The notes under the pieces are model-generated. The model was not told the DNA's origin. It saw nothing but the letters and a program-made list of their open reading frames with translations, and did not search any database. A stretch of 64,000 nt of DNA. Source: Pseudomonas iridis (lineage in GTDB: Bacteria; Pseudomonadota; Gammaproteobacteria; Pseudomonadales; Pseudomonadaceae). Where the stretch lies: assembly GCF_017980685.1 (NCBI RefSeq), contig NZ_JACXXO010000024.1:1-64000 (forward strand). Direction: 5' to 3'. Each line of letters opens with the position of its first letter. Position 1 is the stretch's first letter. The position numbers were made by a program, and so were the translations under genes. Below are positions 15,518-23,898 of this stretch, piece after piece.

Positions 15518-18513
15518 TGCGCACCCCCCTTGCCAAACAGCGCGCCAAGCGAGGCGCGCAGTCGCGCCCACCAGCCGGTGGAGATGGCTTGGCCGCTGAC
15601 CCGTTGCGACAGGCGAGTAAAGATTTGTCCGATGATCACTTTCGAGGCCCCTTGCAACATTCGGCCGCCGACCGCGGCGACTTTGCCGCTGACCGCCACC
15701 TGGTATTGGTATTCCAGACGCGTGTGGCCATTTTCCAGTTCGACGAAACGCACTTTGGCCTGGCCCTGGGCCGAACCCATCGAGCTGCTGCCGGAACCGG
15801 ACAGACGCAACGAATGCGGTGGGTCCAGATCACTCAGGGCCACCTTGGCCTCGAAGCGCGCACGGATCATGCCGACGCCGACGGTGACGTCTGCGCGGTA
15901 TCGGTTCTCGCCTTCAAGCACGAGGTCGTGGCAACCGGGAATGATCGCCGCCAGCGTCTGCGGGTCGAGCAAGGTATCGAAGACCTGTTGCGGCGAAGCA
16001 GGAATCACCACCGAGTCGTTGGCCCGCAACGCGGGTCCACCGGCAGGTGCTGCGTCCAGGTCTTCGTCGGGCTCCATACCGGCGGGCCGAGGGGGCTCGT
16101 CGATCCCGATGAGCGTGCGTACTTTCGATGGTGTCAGTGGCAGACGGATGTCCGAGCGACCGAGGGCGTCGGCCACCGCGTTGGCGATGCACACCGGCGT
16201 GCTCATGTTGTTGCCCTCGCCCACACCCTTGGCGCCCAGCGGGGTGAAGGGCGATGGCGTTTCCATGTGCAGGATCACCGGTTCGATCACTTCCGGTGCG
16301 GTTGGCACCAGATAATCGGCGAAGGTCCCGGAGAGGAAGCTGCCGTCCTCACCGTAGGCGAATTCTTCCATCAGCGCCGCGCCGAGGCCTTGGGTGAAGC
16401 CACCACGAATCTGGCCGTCGACCAGCGCGGGGTTGAGCAGGCGGCCGGCGTCATGGCAGGTGACGTAGCGATCGATGTGGATCTCGCCGGTCATGCGGTC
16501 GATTTCCAGACCACAGATGTCGAAGACAAAGCCGTAGCACAGCGAGCTATTGACCTGGTCCTGGTCGTCCGGGGCCACCAATTGCGGCGGGCTCCAGAAC
16601 GCGGTTTCGCGCAGACCGCCACTTTCACCTTCCGGTAGCAGGCCCGGCGACCAGTGGGTCGCACCGGCAATCCGATGGAATGGCGCCACCGCCCCGCCAT
16701 TGACCACAAAAATCTTGCCGCCGGCGAAACGAATATCTTCGGGACTGGCCTGCAATTGCTCGCCGGCAATCACGGCGAGGCGATCGCGGATCTTCAGCGC
16801 GGCCTTATAGACGGCACCGGCCACAGCGCCGGCGAAACGGCTGGAATAGTTGCCCGAGGCAATCGACCAAGCGTCCTTCTGAGTATCCAGCTCGACGTTG
16901 ACCACGATGGATTCCAATGCAACCCCAAGCACTTCGGCGACGACCTGAGCGACGGTGGTTTGATGGCCCTGCCCTTGCGGTGCCGAGGACACATGCACAC
17001 TGACGTCACCCAACGGGCCGACGTTGATGGTTGCGGTGGCGACAGCGCCGTTTTTCGGACCGGCCTTGCGCCGCTCTTCGGGTGTCATCGCGGTGGTGAT
17101 GTAACCCATGTTGGAAATCGAGGGTTCAATGACGGCGGCATAGCCAATGCCATAGATTCGACCTTCGGCCCGCGCCTGATCACGACGTTTGAGCAACTCG
17201 TCGAGTCCACCGTCAGCCGCCGCCAAGGCAATGCCAGCTTGGTAGTTGCCGGAATCGAGCAACGCACCGGCGGCCGCGCGATATGGGAAGGCATCGGCCG
17301 GCACCAGGTTGCGGCGGATCACGTCCAACGGATCAAGCTTCAACTGCACGGCGATATGTTGCAGCAGCCGCTCCAGGGCGAAATATACCTGCGGGCCACC
17401 GAAACCACGGTTCAGGCCGGAAGGGGTTTTGTTGGTCAGCACCACGCGGTTGCGCACTTGCAGATTGCGGATCGCATAGGCACCCGTCAGGTTGCCGTGC
17501 ATGCGGTAGAAAGTCGCCGGTTCAGGCGCTCTAAGGTAGGCACCACAATCGTCGATCTGGTCATAACGCAAAGCGGTGATGCGCCCGTCTGCTTCTACCG
17601 CCGCTTCAATTTCGGTCACCCGATTGGTCGCCGAAGAAGCCCCCTGAAGATGTTCCAGACGGTCCTCGACCCACTTCACCGGTGCGCCGACCTTGCGTGA
17701 CGCCAGCCCCATCATCACCACGTAAGGGAAAACCCCTTGCTTGATGCCAAAGCTGCCACCGGAATCTTTCGGTGTGCGCAAACGCAAGCGGTTGCCAGGC
17801 ACATTCAGAGCCCGGGCCATGACCGTGTGTAATGCATAGGGGCCCTGGAAATTGGCCAGCACGTCATAAATGCCGGTGGCGCGCTCGTACTGAGCCAACA
17901 CCACATAGCATTCAATGGGTGTGCAGGAACTGCGCGGAAACTTCACTTTGAGCGAGACCTTGTGCGGCGCCTGCTCGAAGGCCTGCTCCGGCTCGCCATA
18001 ACGAAAGCGTCGTTCGTTGACCACGTTGCTGCCGACGGCTTCGTGCAGGATAGGCGCCTGTTCGGCGGTGGCCCGTTCTGGATCGATGATCGGGGGCAGC
18101 GGCTCGTATTCAACGCGCACACCTTCGATGGCGTCTTCGGCCAGATAGCGGCTCTCGGCGATCACCACGGCCACCGGCTCTCCAACGTAGCGCACTTTGT
18201 CGACGGCGACGCACCAGTGCTCCATCGGCTGACGTACACCCACCGGAAATGGCAGCGCCCAGCGTTTGACGTCTTCGCCGACCAGCACGCCGTGCACGCC
18301 TTTCATCAGCAGCGCACTGGAAAAGTCCACCGAGGTGATCCGCGCATGAGCGTGGGGTGAACGGATGATCGCCGCATGGAGCGTCCCCGGCGGGATCGCA
18401 GCGTCATCGGCATAGCAGCCGAGACCGCGCAACAATGCGGCGTCCTCGACACGGGCCTGACGGGCGCCGATGTGGCCGGTCTGATTTTCGGTAGCAGGTT
18501 GGAAACTAGTCAT
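15514..18513 (-). CDS. hmfA: molybdenum hydroxylase large subunit fused to a CoxG domain, probable furoyl-CoA dehydrogenase large subunit
   Basis: This 999-residue fusion has an aldehyde-oxidase/xanthine-dehydrogenase hammerhead domain (about residues 20-130), molybdopterin-binding domains (about 140-790; GGSFGIKQG, GLNRGFGGPQVYFALERL and the catalytic glutamate loop GAKGVGEGNN), and a C-terminal SRPBCC/CoxG domain (about 835-985; VVIPASPQQVFDTLLDPQ). CoxG is normally a separate protein involved in maturing or anchoring CoxSML enzymes. The AYRCSFR loop of true CO dehydrogenase is absent, replaced by GFGGPQ, so this is a hydroxylase of an organic substrate. It heads the operon; in the hmf scheme it hydroxylates furoyl-CoA at C5. 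Confidence 0.88.
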   Translation of the reverse strand: MTSFQPATENQTGHIGARQARVEDAALLRGLGCYADDAAIPPGTLHAAIIRSPHAHARITSVDFSSALLMKGVHGVLVGEDVKRWALPFPVGVRQPMEHWCVAVDKVRYVGEPVAVVIAESRYLAEDAIEGVRVEYEPLPPIIDPERATAEQAPILHEAVGSNVVNERRFRYGEPEQAFEQAPHKVSLKVKFPRSSCTPIECYVVLAQYERATGIYDVLANFQGPYALHTVMARALNVPGNRLRLRTPKDSGGSFGIKQGVFPYVVMMGLASRKVGAPVKWVEDRLEHLQGASSATNRVTEIEAAVEADGRITALRYDQIDDCGAYLRAPEPATFYRMHGNLTGAYAIRNLQVRNRVVLTNKTPSGLNRGFGGPQVYFALERLLQHIAVQLKLDPLDVIRRNLVPADAFPYRAAAGALLDSGNYQAGIALAAADGGLDELLKRRDQARAEGRIYGIGYAAVIEPSISNMGYITTAMTPEERRKAGPKNGAVATATINVGPLGDVSVHVSSAPQGQGHQTTVAQVVAEVLGVALESIVVNVELDTQKDAWSIASGNYSSRFAGAVAGAVYKAALKIRDRLAVIAGEQLQASPEDIRFAGGKIFVVNGGAVAPFHRIAGATHWSPGLLPEGESGGLRETAFWSPPQLVAPDDQDQVNSSLCYGFVFDICGLEIDRMTGEIHIDRYVTCHDAGRLLNPALVDGQIRGGFTQGLGAALMEEFAYGEDGSFLSGTFADYLVPTAPEVIEPVILHMETPSPFTPLGAKGVGEGNNMSTPVCIANAVADALGRSDIRLPLTPSKVRTLIGIDEPPRPAGMEPDEDLDAAPAGGPALRANDSVVIPASPQQVFDTLLDPQTLAAIIPGCHDLVLEGENRYRADVTVGVGMIRARFEAKVALSDLDPPHSLRLSGSGSSSMGSAQGQAKVRFVELENGHTRLEYQYQVAVSGKVAAVGGRMLQGASKVIIGQIFTRLSQRVSGQAISTGWWARLRASLGALFGKGGAQ

Positions 18514-18675
18514 TTTTTCGCGGCTCTTGTTGTTATGCAGCGCGATAGCGTTAGAGCCGAGTGTGTGAGAAAGGCGCAGGGAGCGCCTTGCCTGGGGAGA
18601 GGGAGTTCTGCGTTGGAGTCTGACAATTTGCCTTAGCGTCTGATTTACAGGACTGGGACCCGACAGAATGGCCGC

Positions 18676-20649
18676 TCAGGGAAGGGACGCGGGATGGCTC
18701 AGGAACGCTTCGATTTCTGCGTAGGGCATTGGTTTGGCAAAGTAATACCCCTGAAAAATATCGCAGCGACTGCCCTTCAGGAAATCCACCTGAGACGCCG
18801 TTTCCACGCCTTCGGCGACCACCGTCAGGCTGAGGTGATGGGCCATGGAAATAATGCCTTGGGTGATCGCGGCATCGTGATTATCGGTGGTGATTTCCTG
18901 GATGAACGAGCGGTCAATCTTGATCTTGTCGATGGGCAAACGCTTGAGGTAGCTGAGGCTGGAAAAACCGGTGCCGAAATCATCAAGCGCAATGCGCACC
19001 CCCAACATCTTGAGCCGGTGCAAGGTTTCAATTGCCTGTTCAGCGTTATGCAACAGAAGCGACTCGGTGATCTCCAGCTCCAACTGCTCACCACTGAGAC
19101 CATGTTTCTCCAGGGTGGCCTGGACACACTGGACGAAATTGCCACGCTGAAAATGCATCGGCGAAATATTCACCGCCATCGAGATGCCGGTGATGCCCTG
19201 CTCGCCTAACTGACGCAGCTGCGCGCAGGCCGTATCGAGTACCCAAAGGCTCAGCGGGATAATCTGACCACTGTCCTCTGCCACCGGTACAAACACCGCT
19301 GGCGAGATAAATCCTTTTTCGGGATGCTCCCAGCGCAGCAACGCTTCGATCCCGACCACCTGTAACGTTCGCGCGTCTATCTGCGGTTGATAATGCAACT
19401 TGAACGACTGGGTTTCGATTGCCTTCTGCAGGTCATTGCGCAGGCTCGCGTGCTCGCAAACACGCTGATTGAGATCGCTGGTGTACCACTGAAAATTGTT
19501 GCGCCCTTGCTGCTTGGCTTTGTACATGGCCATGTCAGCCTGCTGGATCAGCTGCATCGGCTGCTCGATGTGACCATCGCTCAGGGGGATGCCGACACTT
19601 GCACTTACGTGCAGGTCAATGCCCTGGATGCAGTAGGGTCTGGCAATGCTGGCCATCAATCGCTCCGTCACCGGAACGACGTCTTCATCACGAAGCAGGT
19701 CCGGCAGCAGAACGATAAATTCGTCACCGCCCATGCGCACGATGGTGTCACCGGGACGAACCTGCTGGGTCATACGCTGCGCCACCTCAATCAGCACCTG
19801 ATCGCCGAAGTAGTGTCCGATCGAATCGTTGATGGATTTGAATCCATCCAGATCAATGCAAATCACCGCCAGACGACGCTTACGCCGACGACTGATGTGA
19901 CAATCCAGCATAAGCCGGTCTTCAAGAGAGACACGGTTAAGCAAACCGGTCAGCCGATCATGGCAGGCGTTGAAGCTCAACTGGCGCTCGTAGTGCTTCT
20001 GCTCGCTGATGTCCCTGGCAACTCCGAATACCCCGACGATCTCGCCATTGACCATGATCGGCAGGTTGGAAATGTCCATGGTCAACAGCTTGTCGCTCAC
20101 GTCGCGAACCCGTGCCTCGAAGCGCTGGGGCTCTCCGGTGCTGGCTGCAGAGAAATGCCGACTGACCCGTTGCAGGTCTTCTTCGACCACCAGATTGGCA
20201 AAGTGATGACCGATGAAGTCGGTTGCGGTAAGCGGCTTGAGCTTCAGGCCCGCTGGATTCACACTCTGGATGTTGCCGGCCAGATCGAGGGCGAACACCG
20301 GGTTTGGGTTATAGGTGAACAAAGAACGAAAACGTTGTTCGCTTTCCTCCAGACGTTGGCCGTCACGTTCATGGCGGATCGCAATGGCTGCCAGTTGGGC
20401 CGCGCAGGCCAGTCGCTGAATCTGCGCCTCGTCCGGCGCATGGGCGCGGTTCTGGTACAGGGCAAATGTACCCAACACGCATCCTTGATGGGAGAGCAAA
20501 GGCACCGACCAGCAGGAACGCAGGTTATGCCCCAGCGCCAGGCCGCGAAAACGCTCCCAGCTTGGGTCCCGGGCGATGTCTTCGGTGACCACCAGCTCGC
20601 GACGGAACGCTGCGGTGCCGCAGGTTCCTTCCTGTGGACCAATGGCCAT
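18676..20649 (-). CDS. GAF-PAS-GGDEF-EAL protein, N-terminally truncated
   Basis: This 657-residue cyclic-di-GMP enzyme contains the second half of a GAF domain (IGPQEGTCGTAAF), a PAS domain (about residues 105-215), a GGDEF domain with an intact MGGDEF motif and an RPGD inhibitory site five residues before it, and an EAL domain with EALLR, NISPMHFQR, LEITES, DDFGTGFSSL and KIDRSF all present. Both synthase and phosphodiesterase residues therefore look functional. The frame runs only a few codons upstream of ATG 20649 (still GAF-like, AARDFIHG) before a stop, so the first part of the GAF domain is missing. It may be expressed in shortened form or be a decaying gene. Confidence 0.85.
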   Translation of the reverse strand: MAIGPQEGTCGTAAFRRELVVTEDIARDPSWERFRGLALGHNLRSCWSVPLLSHQGCVLGTFALYQNRAHAPDEAQIQRLACAAQLAAIAIRHERDGQRLEESEQRFRSLFTYNPNPVFALDLAGNIQSVNPAGLKLKPLTATDFIGHHFANLVVEEDLQRVSRHFSAASTGEPQRFEARVRDVSDKLLTMDISNLPIMVNGEIVGVFGVARDISEQKHYERQLSFNACHDRLTGLLNRVSLEDRLMLDCHISRRRKRRLAVICIDLDGFKSINDSIGHYFGDQVLIEVAQRMTQQVRPGDTIVRMGGDEFIVLLPDLLRDEDVVPVTERLMASIARPYCIQGIDLHVSASVGIPLSDGHIEQPMQLIQQADMAMYKAKQQGRNNFQWYTSDLNQRVCEHASLRNDLQKAIETQSFKLHYQPQIDARTLQVVGIEALLRWEHPEKGFISPAVFVPVAEDSGQIIPLSLWVLDTACAQLRQLGEQGITGISMAVNISPMHFQRGNFVQCVQATLEKHGLSGEQLELEITESLLLHNAEQAIETLHRLKMLGVRIALDDFGTGFSSLSYLKRLPIDKIKIDRSFIQEITTDNHDAAITQGIISMAHHLSLTVVAEGVETASQVDFLKGSRCDIFQGYYFAKPMPYAEIEAFLSHPASLP

Positions 20650-20833
20650 TCCATGAATGAAATCTCGTGCGGCGGGTATTCATGGTGGTTCCTGAGGACT
20701 GCCGAGACCATCGATCTTCAAAGAGTCTGAAAAAGTGGCCGGCCGGGCACAATCCGCTCGCACTCCGGTCGCGCACTTTATAAAGCACCGACCTAGCCAC
20801 AAAAAAGGCTCAGATCCACCATAAGAAACCGTA

Positions 20834-21428
20834 TCAGATTGCTCCCATTCGGCCGGCTTCGCTGTCCTCAAGTCGCGGCAAAATTTCTCGGCCAACTTCT
20901 TCCACCACCTGAGCGGCATCGCGTTCGCCGTACTTGAAATTCAAAACCACATGGTTGACACCGGCCGCACTGAGTCCTTCGAGAAACTGCAGGATCACAT
21001 TGCACCCGGCGCGCAATATCAAGTGAATTGGGCTCGGTGAATGGTCGGGATGTTCGGCCATTTCGATGTAAAGCGACTGCACGAAAGGCTTGAACACACC
21101 CGGTGCATAAGCTGTTACCGCTGCCTGCCAGCGTGCGACCATTTCCGCCTGCAATTGAAGACCGCGTGGGTAAGTGATCCAGCCATCGGAATTACGCGCA
21201 ATCCCCATCGGCTGACCGCTGTCTCGGTCACCAGCGTCGGCAGGTGACTGGCGGGCTTGGGTATCTCACACCGAACATTTCGCCGTAAGGGGATTGCAGG
21301 AACTCCACGGCCCGGTCCCCCAATTCCACGACCAACACCAGGCGGCCACCGGACAGGCAATACACTGAGGCCGAAGCCTTGGCCGTGGGCAGCGGGTGGC
21401 GCAAGGTGAGTATGGAAGGGCCGCGTGG
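20834..21428 (-). pseudogene. luciferase-like monooxygenase pseudogene
   Basis: Pieces of an LLM-class flavin oxidoreductase lie in order but in different frames. An upstream piece reads LTLRHPLPTAKASASVYCLSGG-like and GDRAVEF, and matches the family pattern of LPLRHPL followed by LSGGRL and SGDRPVEF. A short second piece reads ASHLPTLVT. A third reads DSGQPMGIARNSDGWITYP and continues for about 120 residues to a stop. Roughly 70 codons expected between the first and second pieces are absent, and at least two frameshifts separate the pieces. An in-frame TAG lies just upstream. The gene is dead and sits beside the island insertion point. Confidence 0.75.
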
Positions 21429-22000
21429 GATCTACTCTGCTGGTATTGATCCACTTACGGCATTAGGTATTGAGGCATGGTTGGCTGACGAGTGCAGGCG
21501 TGACGTAAAACTGCAGATCCAAGCCGAACGATAGCGACTTCGCGCCCCTAAGCCTGCTCGCCGACGTCAGCTGCACACGAAACCTGCTCAATTAATGACC
21601 AGCACATTGCAAGCCCTGTATTCCGCAGTGCCTGGGTCATTATCCACAGATATACCCACGCCCTTTGTGGATAGCTTTGACGCCTATACGCGCACTCCTA
21701 AGAAAAGCAGAGGCACTCTGCGGCCTGCGCAGCTCCCAATGGCTATTCGATCCTGGTATCTCCAAGAAGACTACCTCTACGCGGGAAGGCTCCGTCGGCC
21801 TGACGAGTACAAACCGATGGGTACCCTGTCGATGGCTTGTAAGAGAAGAGCACCTTAGATACTGAAAGCACCAAGAAAGGGCGACAACGTCGTCCTAAAA
21901 AACGTGCTAGAGAGCGCCAAAGCTGGCTTCAGCTCTACACGGAAACAATGAGGATTCCACCGAAAGCCAGACGATTTGTGGGAGTAAAACCGATAGAAAA
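21429..22000. other. non-coding stretch with unassigned fragments
   Basis: No convincing gene is present. A plus-strand reading near 21440-21530 ends in ALGIEAWLADECRRDVKLQI and a stop, and may be the tail of a lost gene. Two overlapping plus-strand frames between 21595 and 21865 show no recognisable motif. The stretch lies between the LLM pseudogene and the tRNA fragment and looks like eroded DNA at an integration hotspot. Confidence 0.4.
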
Positions 22001-22037
22001 TAAAAAGGGGTCGCGAAATAAAATCTCGCAACCCCTT
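22001..22037 (-). terminator. rho-independent terminator, probably of tRNA-Pro
   Basis: Read on the minus strand, AAGGGGTTGCGA pairs with TCGCGACCCCTT around a short loop (one mismatch), followed by a T-rich tail. It begins nine bases after the CCA end of the tRNA fragment, where the native terminator of that tRNA would be. This shows that the flank left of the fragment is the original downstream side of the tRNA gene. Confidence 0.8.
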
Positions 22038-22045
22038 GAATTATA

Positions 22046-22090
22046 TGGTCGGGACGGAGTGATTCGAACACTCGACCCCTAGCACCCCAT
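22046..22090 (-). other. tRNA-Pro(GGG) 3' fragment, island attachment site
   Basis: On the minus strand this 45-nt piece holds the anticodon loop and everything after it in a proline tRNA: ATGGGGT (anticodon GGG), the variable region, a perfect T arm (GAGTG TTCGAAT CACTC), the acceptor strand CGTCCCG, discriminator A and CCA. The D arm and 5' acceptor strand are absent; the sequence to the right is unrelated. Integrases that target tRNA 3' ends leave such a partial copy at the far end of the island, so the intact gene should be beyond the right edge of the window. Confidence 0.85.
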
Positions 22091-22182
22091 AAAGGTAAAT
22101 TATAATCCAGCGACGTCCTACAAGATCCAAGACCCTGTCATAACGCCCTGAAAATGTTGATTTTACCTGCTACCACTGTCCA

Positions 22183-22240
22183 TTAGCATCCGCTAACATC
22201 CCCCTAAAGCTCATCTCAATTCACTACCAATTCACTACCA
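22183..22240. promoter_or_regulatory. inverted and tandem repeats upstream of the integrase
   Basis: An inverted repeat TTAGC-ATCC-GCTAA lies at 22183-22196 and two perfect tandem copies of ATTCACTACCA occupy 22219-22240. They lie between the attachment fragment and the integrase start, where arm-type integrase sites or an excisionase operator are expected. The role is inferred from position. Confidence 0.5.
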
Positions 22241-22251
22241 AGAGCAAGCGT

Positions 22252-23607
22252 ATGGCCAACATTACAGATAAGGCGATGAAGGCCAAGCCTGGCCAAACCC
22301 ATAAATGGTTGAGTGAAGTCGCGATTTGGGGCCATGGATCACTTCTGGCCCGCATCACGCCATCGGGTGACCGCCTTTTCTACTTCCAATACACCAATGA
22401 GGCAGGCAAGAGATACGCTCTCCCAATCGGAACTTATGGTGCTGGGGATGATTCCGCAACAATGACTCTTTCGGATGCACGACAGAGAGCAATGGAATTG
22501 GCCAGTCTTCATAAAACAGGCATCAAAAACATCCGTGAACACCTTGAGTCCGAAGAAACTGCACGTATCGCTGCCCGCAACGCCGAGCTAGCACGGTTAG
22601 ACGAGGAGAGAGCCACTGCAGAAACCGAGCTAGCCCGCCAGGCATCCCGCAAGAGCGTTGCCGAGCTGTTTGAACACTGGGCGAAGATCGACTTGATCAA
22701 TCGCAAAGATGGCGGCGCAGAAGTGCGTCGAATGTTTGAAAAAGACGTATTGCCCTTTCTAGGCCAATACGCCGTAGCAGACGTGAAAAAAGGCCACATC
22801 ACAGAAGTGACTGACACCATGCTTGCCAGAGGCGTCAACCGTGCTGCAAAAATAGCCTTCTCCCTGATGCGCCAGATGTTCAGATTCGCAGTAGACCGTG
22901 ACCTCATAGAGCACGATCCCAGCGCCAGTATCCGAAAAGCAAAAATTGGCGGTAAAGACGTCGAACGCGACCGAGTGTTGACTGATGATGAAATTCGTAG
23001 CCTTGCGAAGAAAGCTCCAGGGGCGGGACTTCTAATGACGACAGAAGCTGCAATCTGGATTGCACTTTCCACCTGCTGCCGCATCGGTGAGCTACTGAAT
23101 AGTCGTTGGGAGCATGTGGACCTCAAGCAGCGCACTTGGTTAATTCCTGCTGAGCACAGCAAGAATGGCAAGCCGCATACTGTTTTCCTGTCAAACTTCG
23201 CTGTAAATCAGTTCGAGCGGGTTCAGAGCATCAATAGCAGTTCGGCCTGGTGCTACCCAAATACCGATAACAGTGGTCCAGTCAACTCCAAGACCGTGAC
23301 CAAACAGCTGGGTGATCGTCAACGCCAGCCTGAGCAAGGAACAATGAGCCGACGCAGTGCTAAAGCTCAAAGCCTGCTGCTTCCGGGTGGTAAATGGACT
23401 CCTCATGACCTTCGTCGCACAGGCGCAACGTTAATGACCGCACTGGGAGTGATACCTGAAGTGGCTGAGCGCTGCCTAAATCACACCGAAGACAATAAGG
23501 TGAAGCGAATCTACCAGCGCCACAGCTATACATCCGAAATGACTGCCGCATGGCGCCTACTAGGCGAATACCTTGAGACACTTACTAATCCGAAGATTAC
23601 AGACTAA
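22252..23607 (+). CDS. P4-type tyrosine integrase
   Basis: This 451-residue phage-integrase-family recombinase has an N-terminal DUF4102-like arm-binding domain (residues 1-110), a core-binding SAM-like domain (about 145-235) and a C-terminal catalytic domain. Catalytic residues are visible: the first Arg in CCRIGELLNSRWE, the HxxR box in TPHDLRRTGATL, the following histidine in ERCLNH and the nucleophilic tyrosine in RIYQRHSY. It starts 162 bases inside the tRNA-Pro fragment and reads into the island. It is full length with all catalytic residues, so the island may still be able to excise. A weak AAGAG site precedes the ATG. Confidence 0.93.
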   Translation: MANITDKAMKAKPGQTHKWLSEVAIWGHGSLLARITPSGDRLFYFQYTNEAGKRYALPIGTYGAGDDSATMTLSDARQRAMELASLHKTGIKNIREHLESEETARIAARNAELARLDEERATAETELARQASRKSVAELFEHWAKIDLINRKDGGAEVRRMFEKDVLPFLGQYAVADVKKGHITEVTDTMLARGVNRAAKIAFSLMRQMFRFAVDRDLIEHDPSASIRKAKIGGKDVERDRVLTDDEIRSLAKKAPGAGLLMTTEAAIWIALSTCCRIGELLNSRWEHVDLKQRTWLIPAEHSKNGKPHTVFLSNFAVNQFERVQSINSSSAWCYPNTDNSGPVNSKTVTKQLGDRQRQPEQGTMSRRSAKAQSLLLPGGKWTPHDLRRTGATLMTALGVIPEVAERCLNHTEDNKVKRIYQRHSYTSEMTAAWRLLGEYLETLTNPKITD

Positions 23608-23898
23608 ATCCACCAACTGCTTATTTGAAAAGGTTTCAGTCATCACTGCAATGAGCATCCCATCATCGATCACCAAACCATCTCACAGCTAGTCGAGGGC
23701 AAGAACTCATCGCCCTGCTCCTCGCTAGCCCCTTTTCCGTTAACAAAAGGCGATGCGGTTGACTGAATGCGGTGATCCTCGACGAGGATGGTAGCCAGCA
23801 TCGCCTTCCACACTACCAACCTCAACAACATCCGAGCACTCCATCGAAAGCCCGGAACAACGCCCAACACTCAAATCAAACCACCATTGACGAAGAAG
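23608..23898. other. intergenic region with a nested hairpin
   Basis: This gap lies between the convergent integrase and AAA-ATPase genes and holds no credible gene. It contains a perfect 10-bp inverted repeat (AAGGCGATGC at 23747-23756 and GCATCGCCTT at 23798-23807). Enclosed between the arms is a second hairpin with a 6-bp stem (ATCCTC-GAC-GAGGAT, 23775-23789). No T-run follows, so it is not a simple terminator; a structured RNA or a protein-binding site is possible. Confidence 0.5.

Noticed and set aside
15514..18513. Carbon monoxide dehydrogenase as the identity of the CoxSML-type enzyme
   Set aside because: The large subunit has GFGGPQ where true CO dehydrogenase has the AYRCSFR loop, and ligase, crotonase and UbiD neighbours fit furoyl-CoA hydroxylation better.
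22046..22090. A functional tRNA gene at this place
   Set aside because: Only the anticodon loop to CCA is present; the D arm and the 5' acceptor strand are missing, so it cannot fold into a tRNA.
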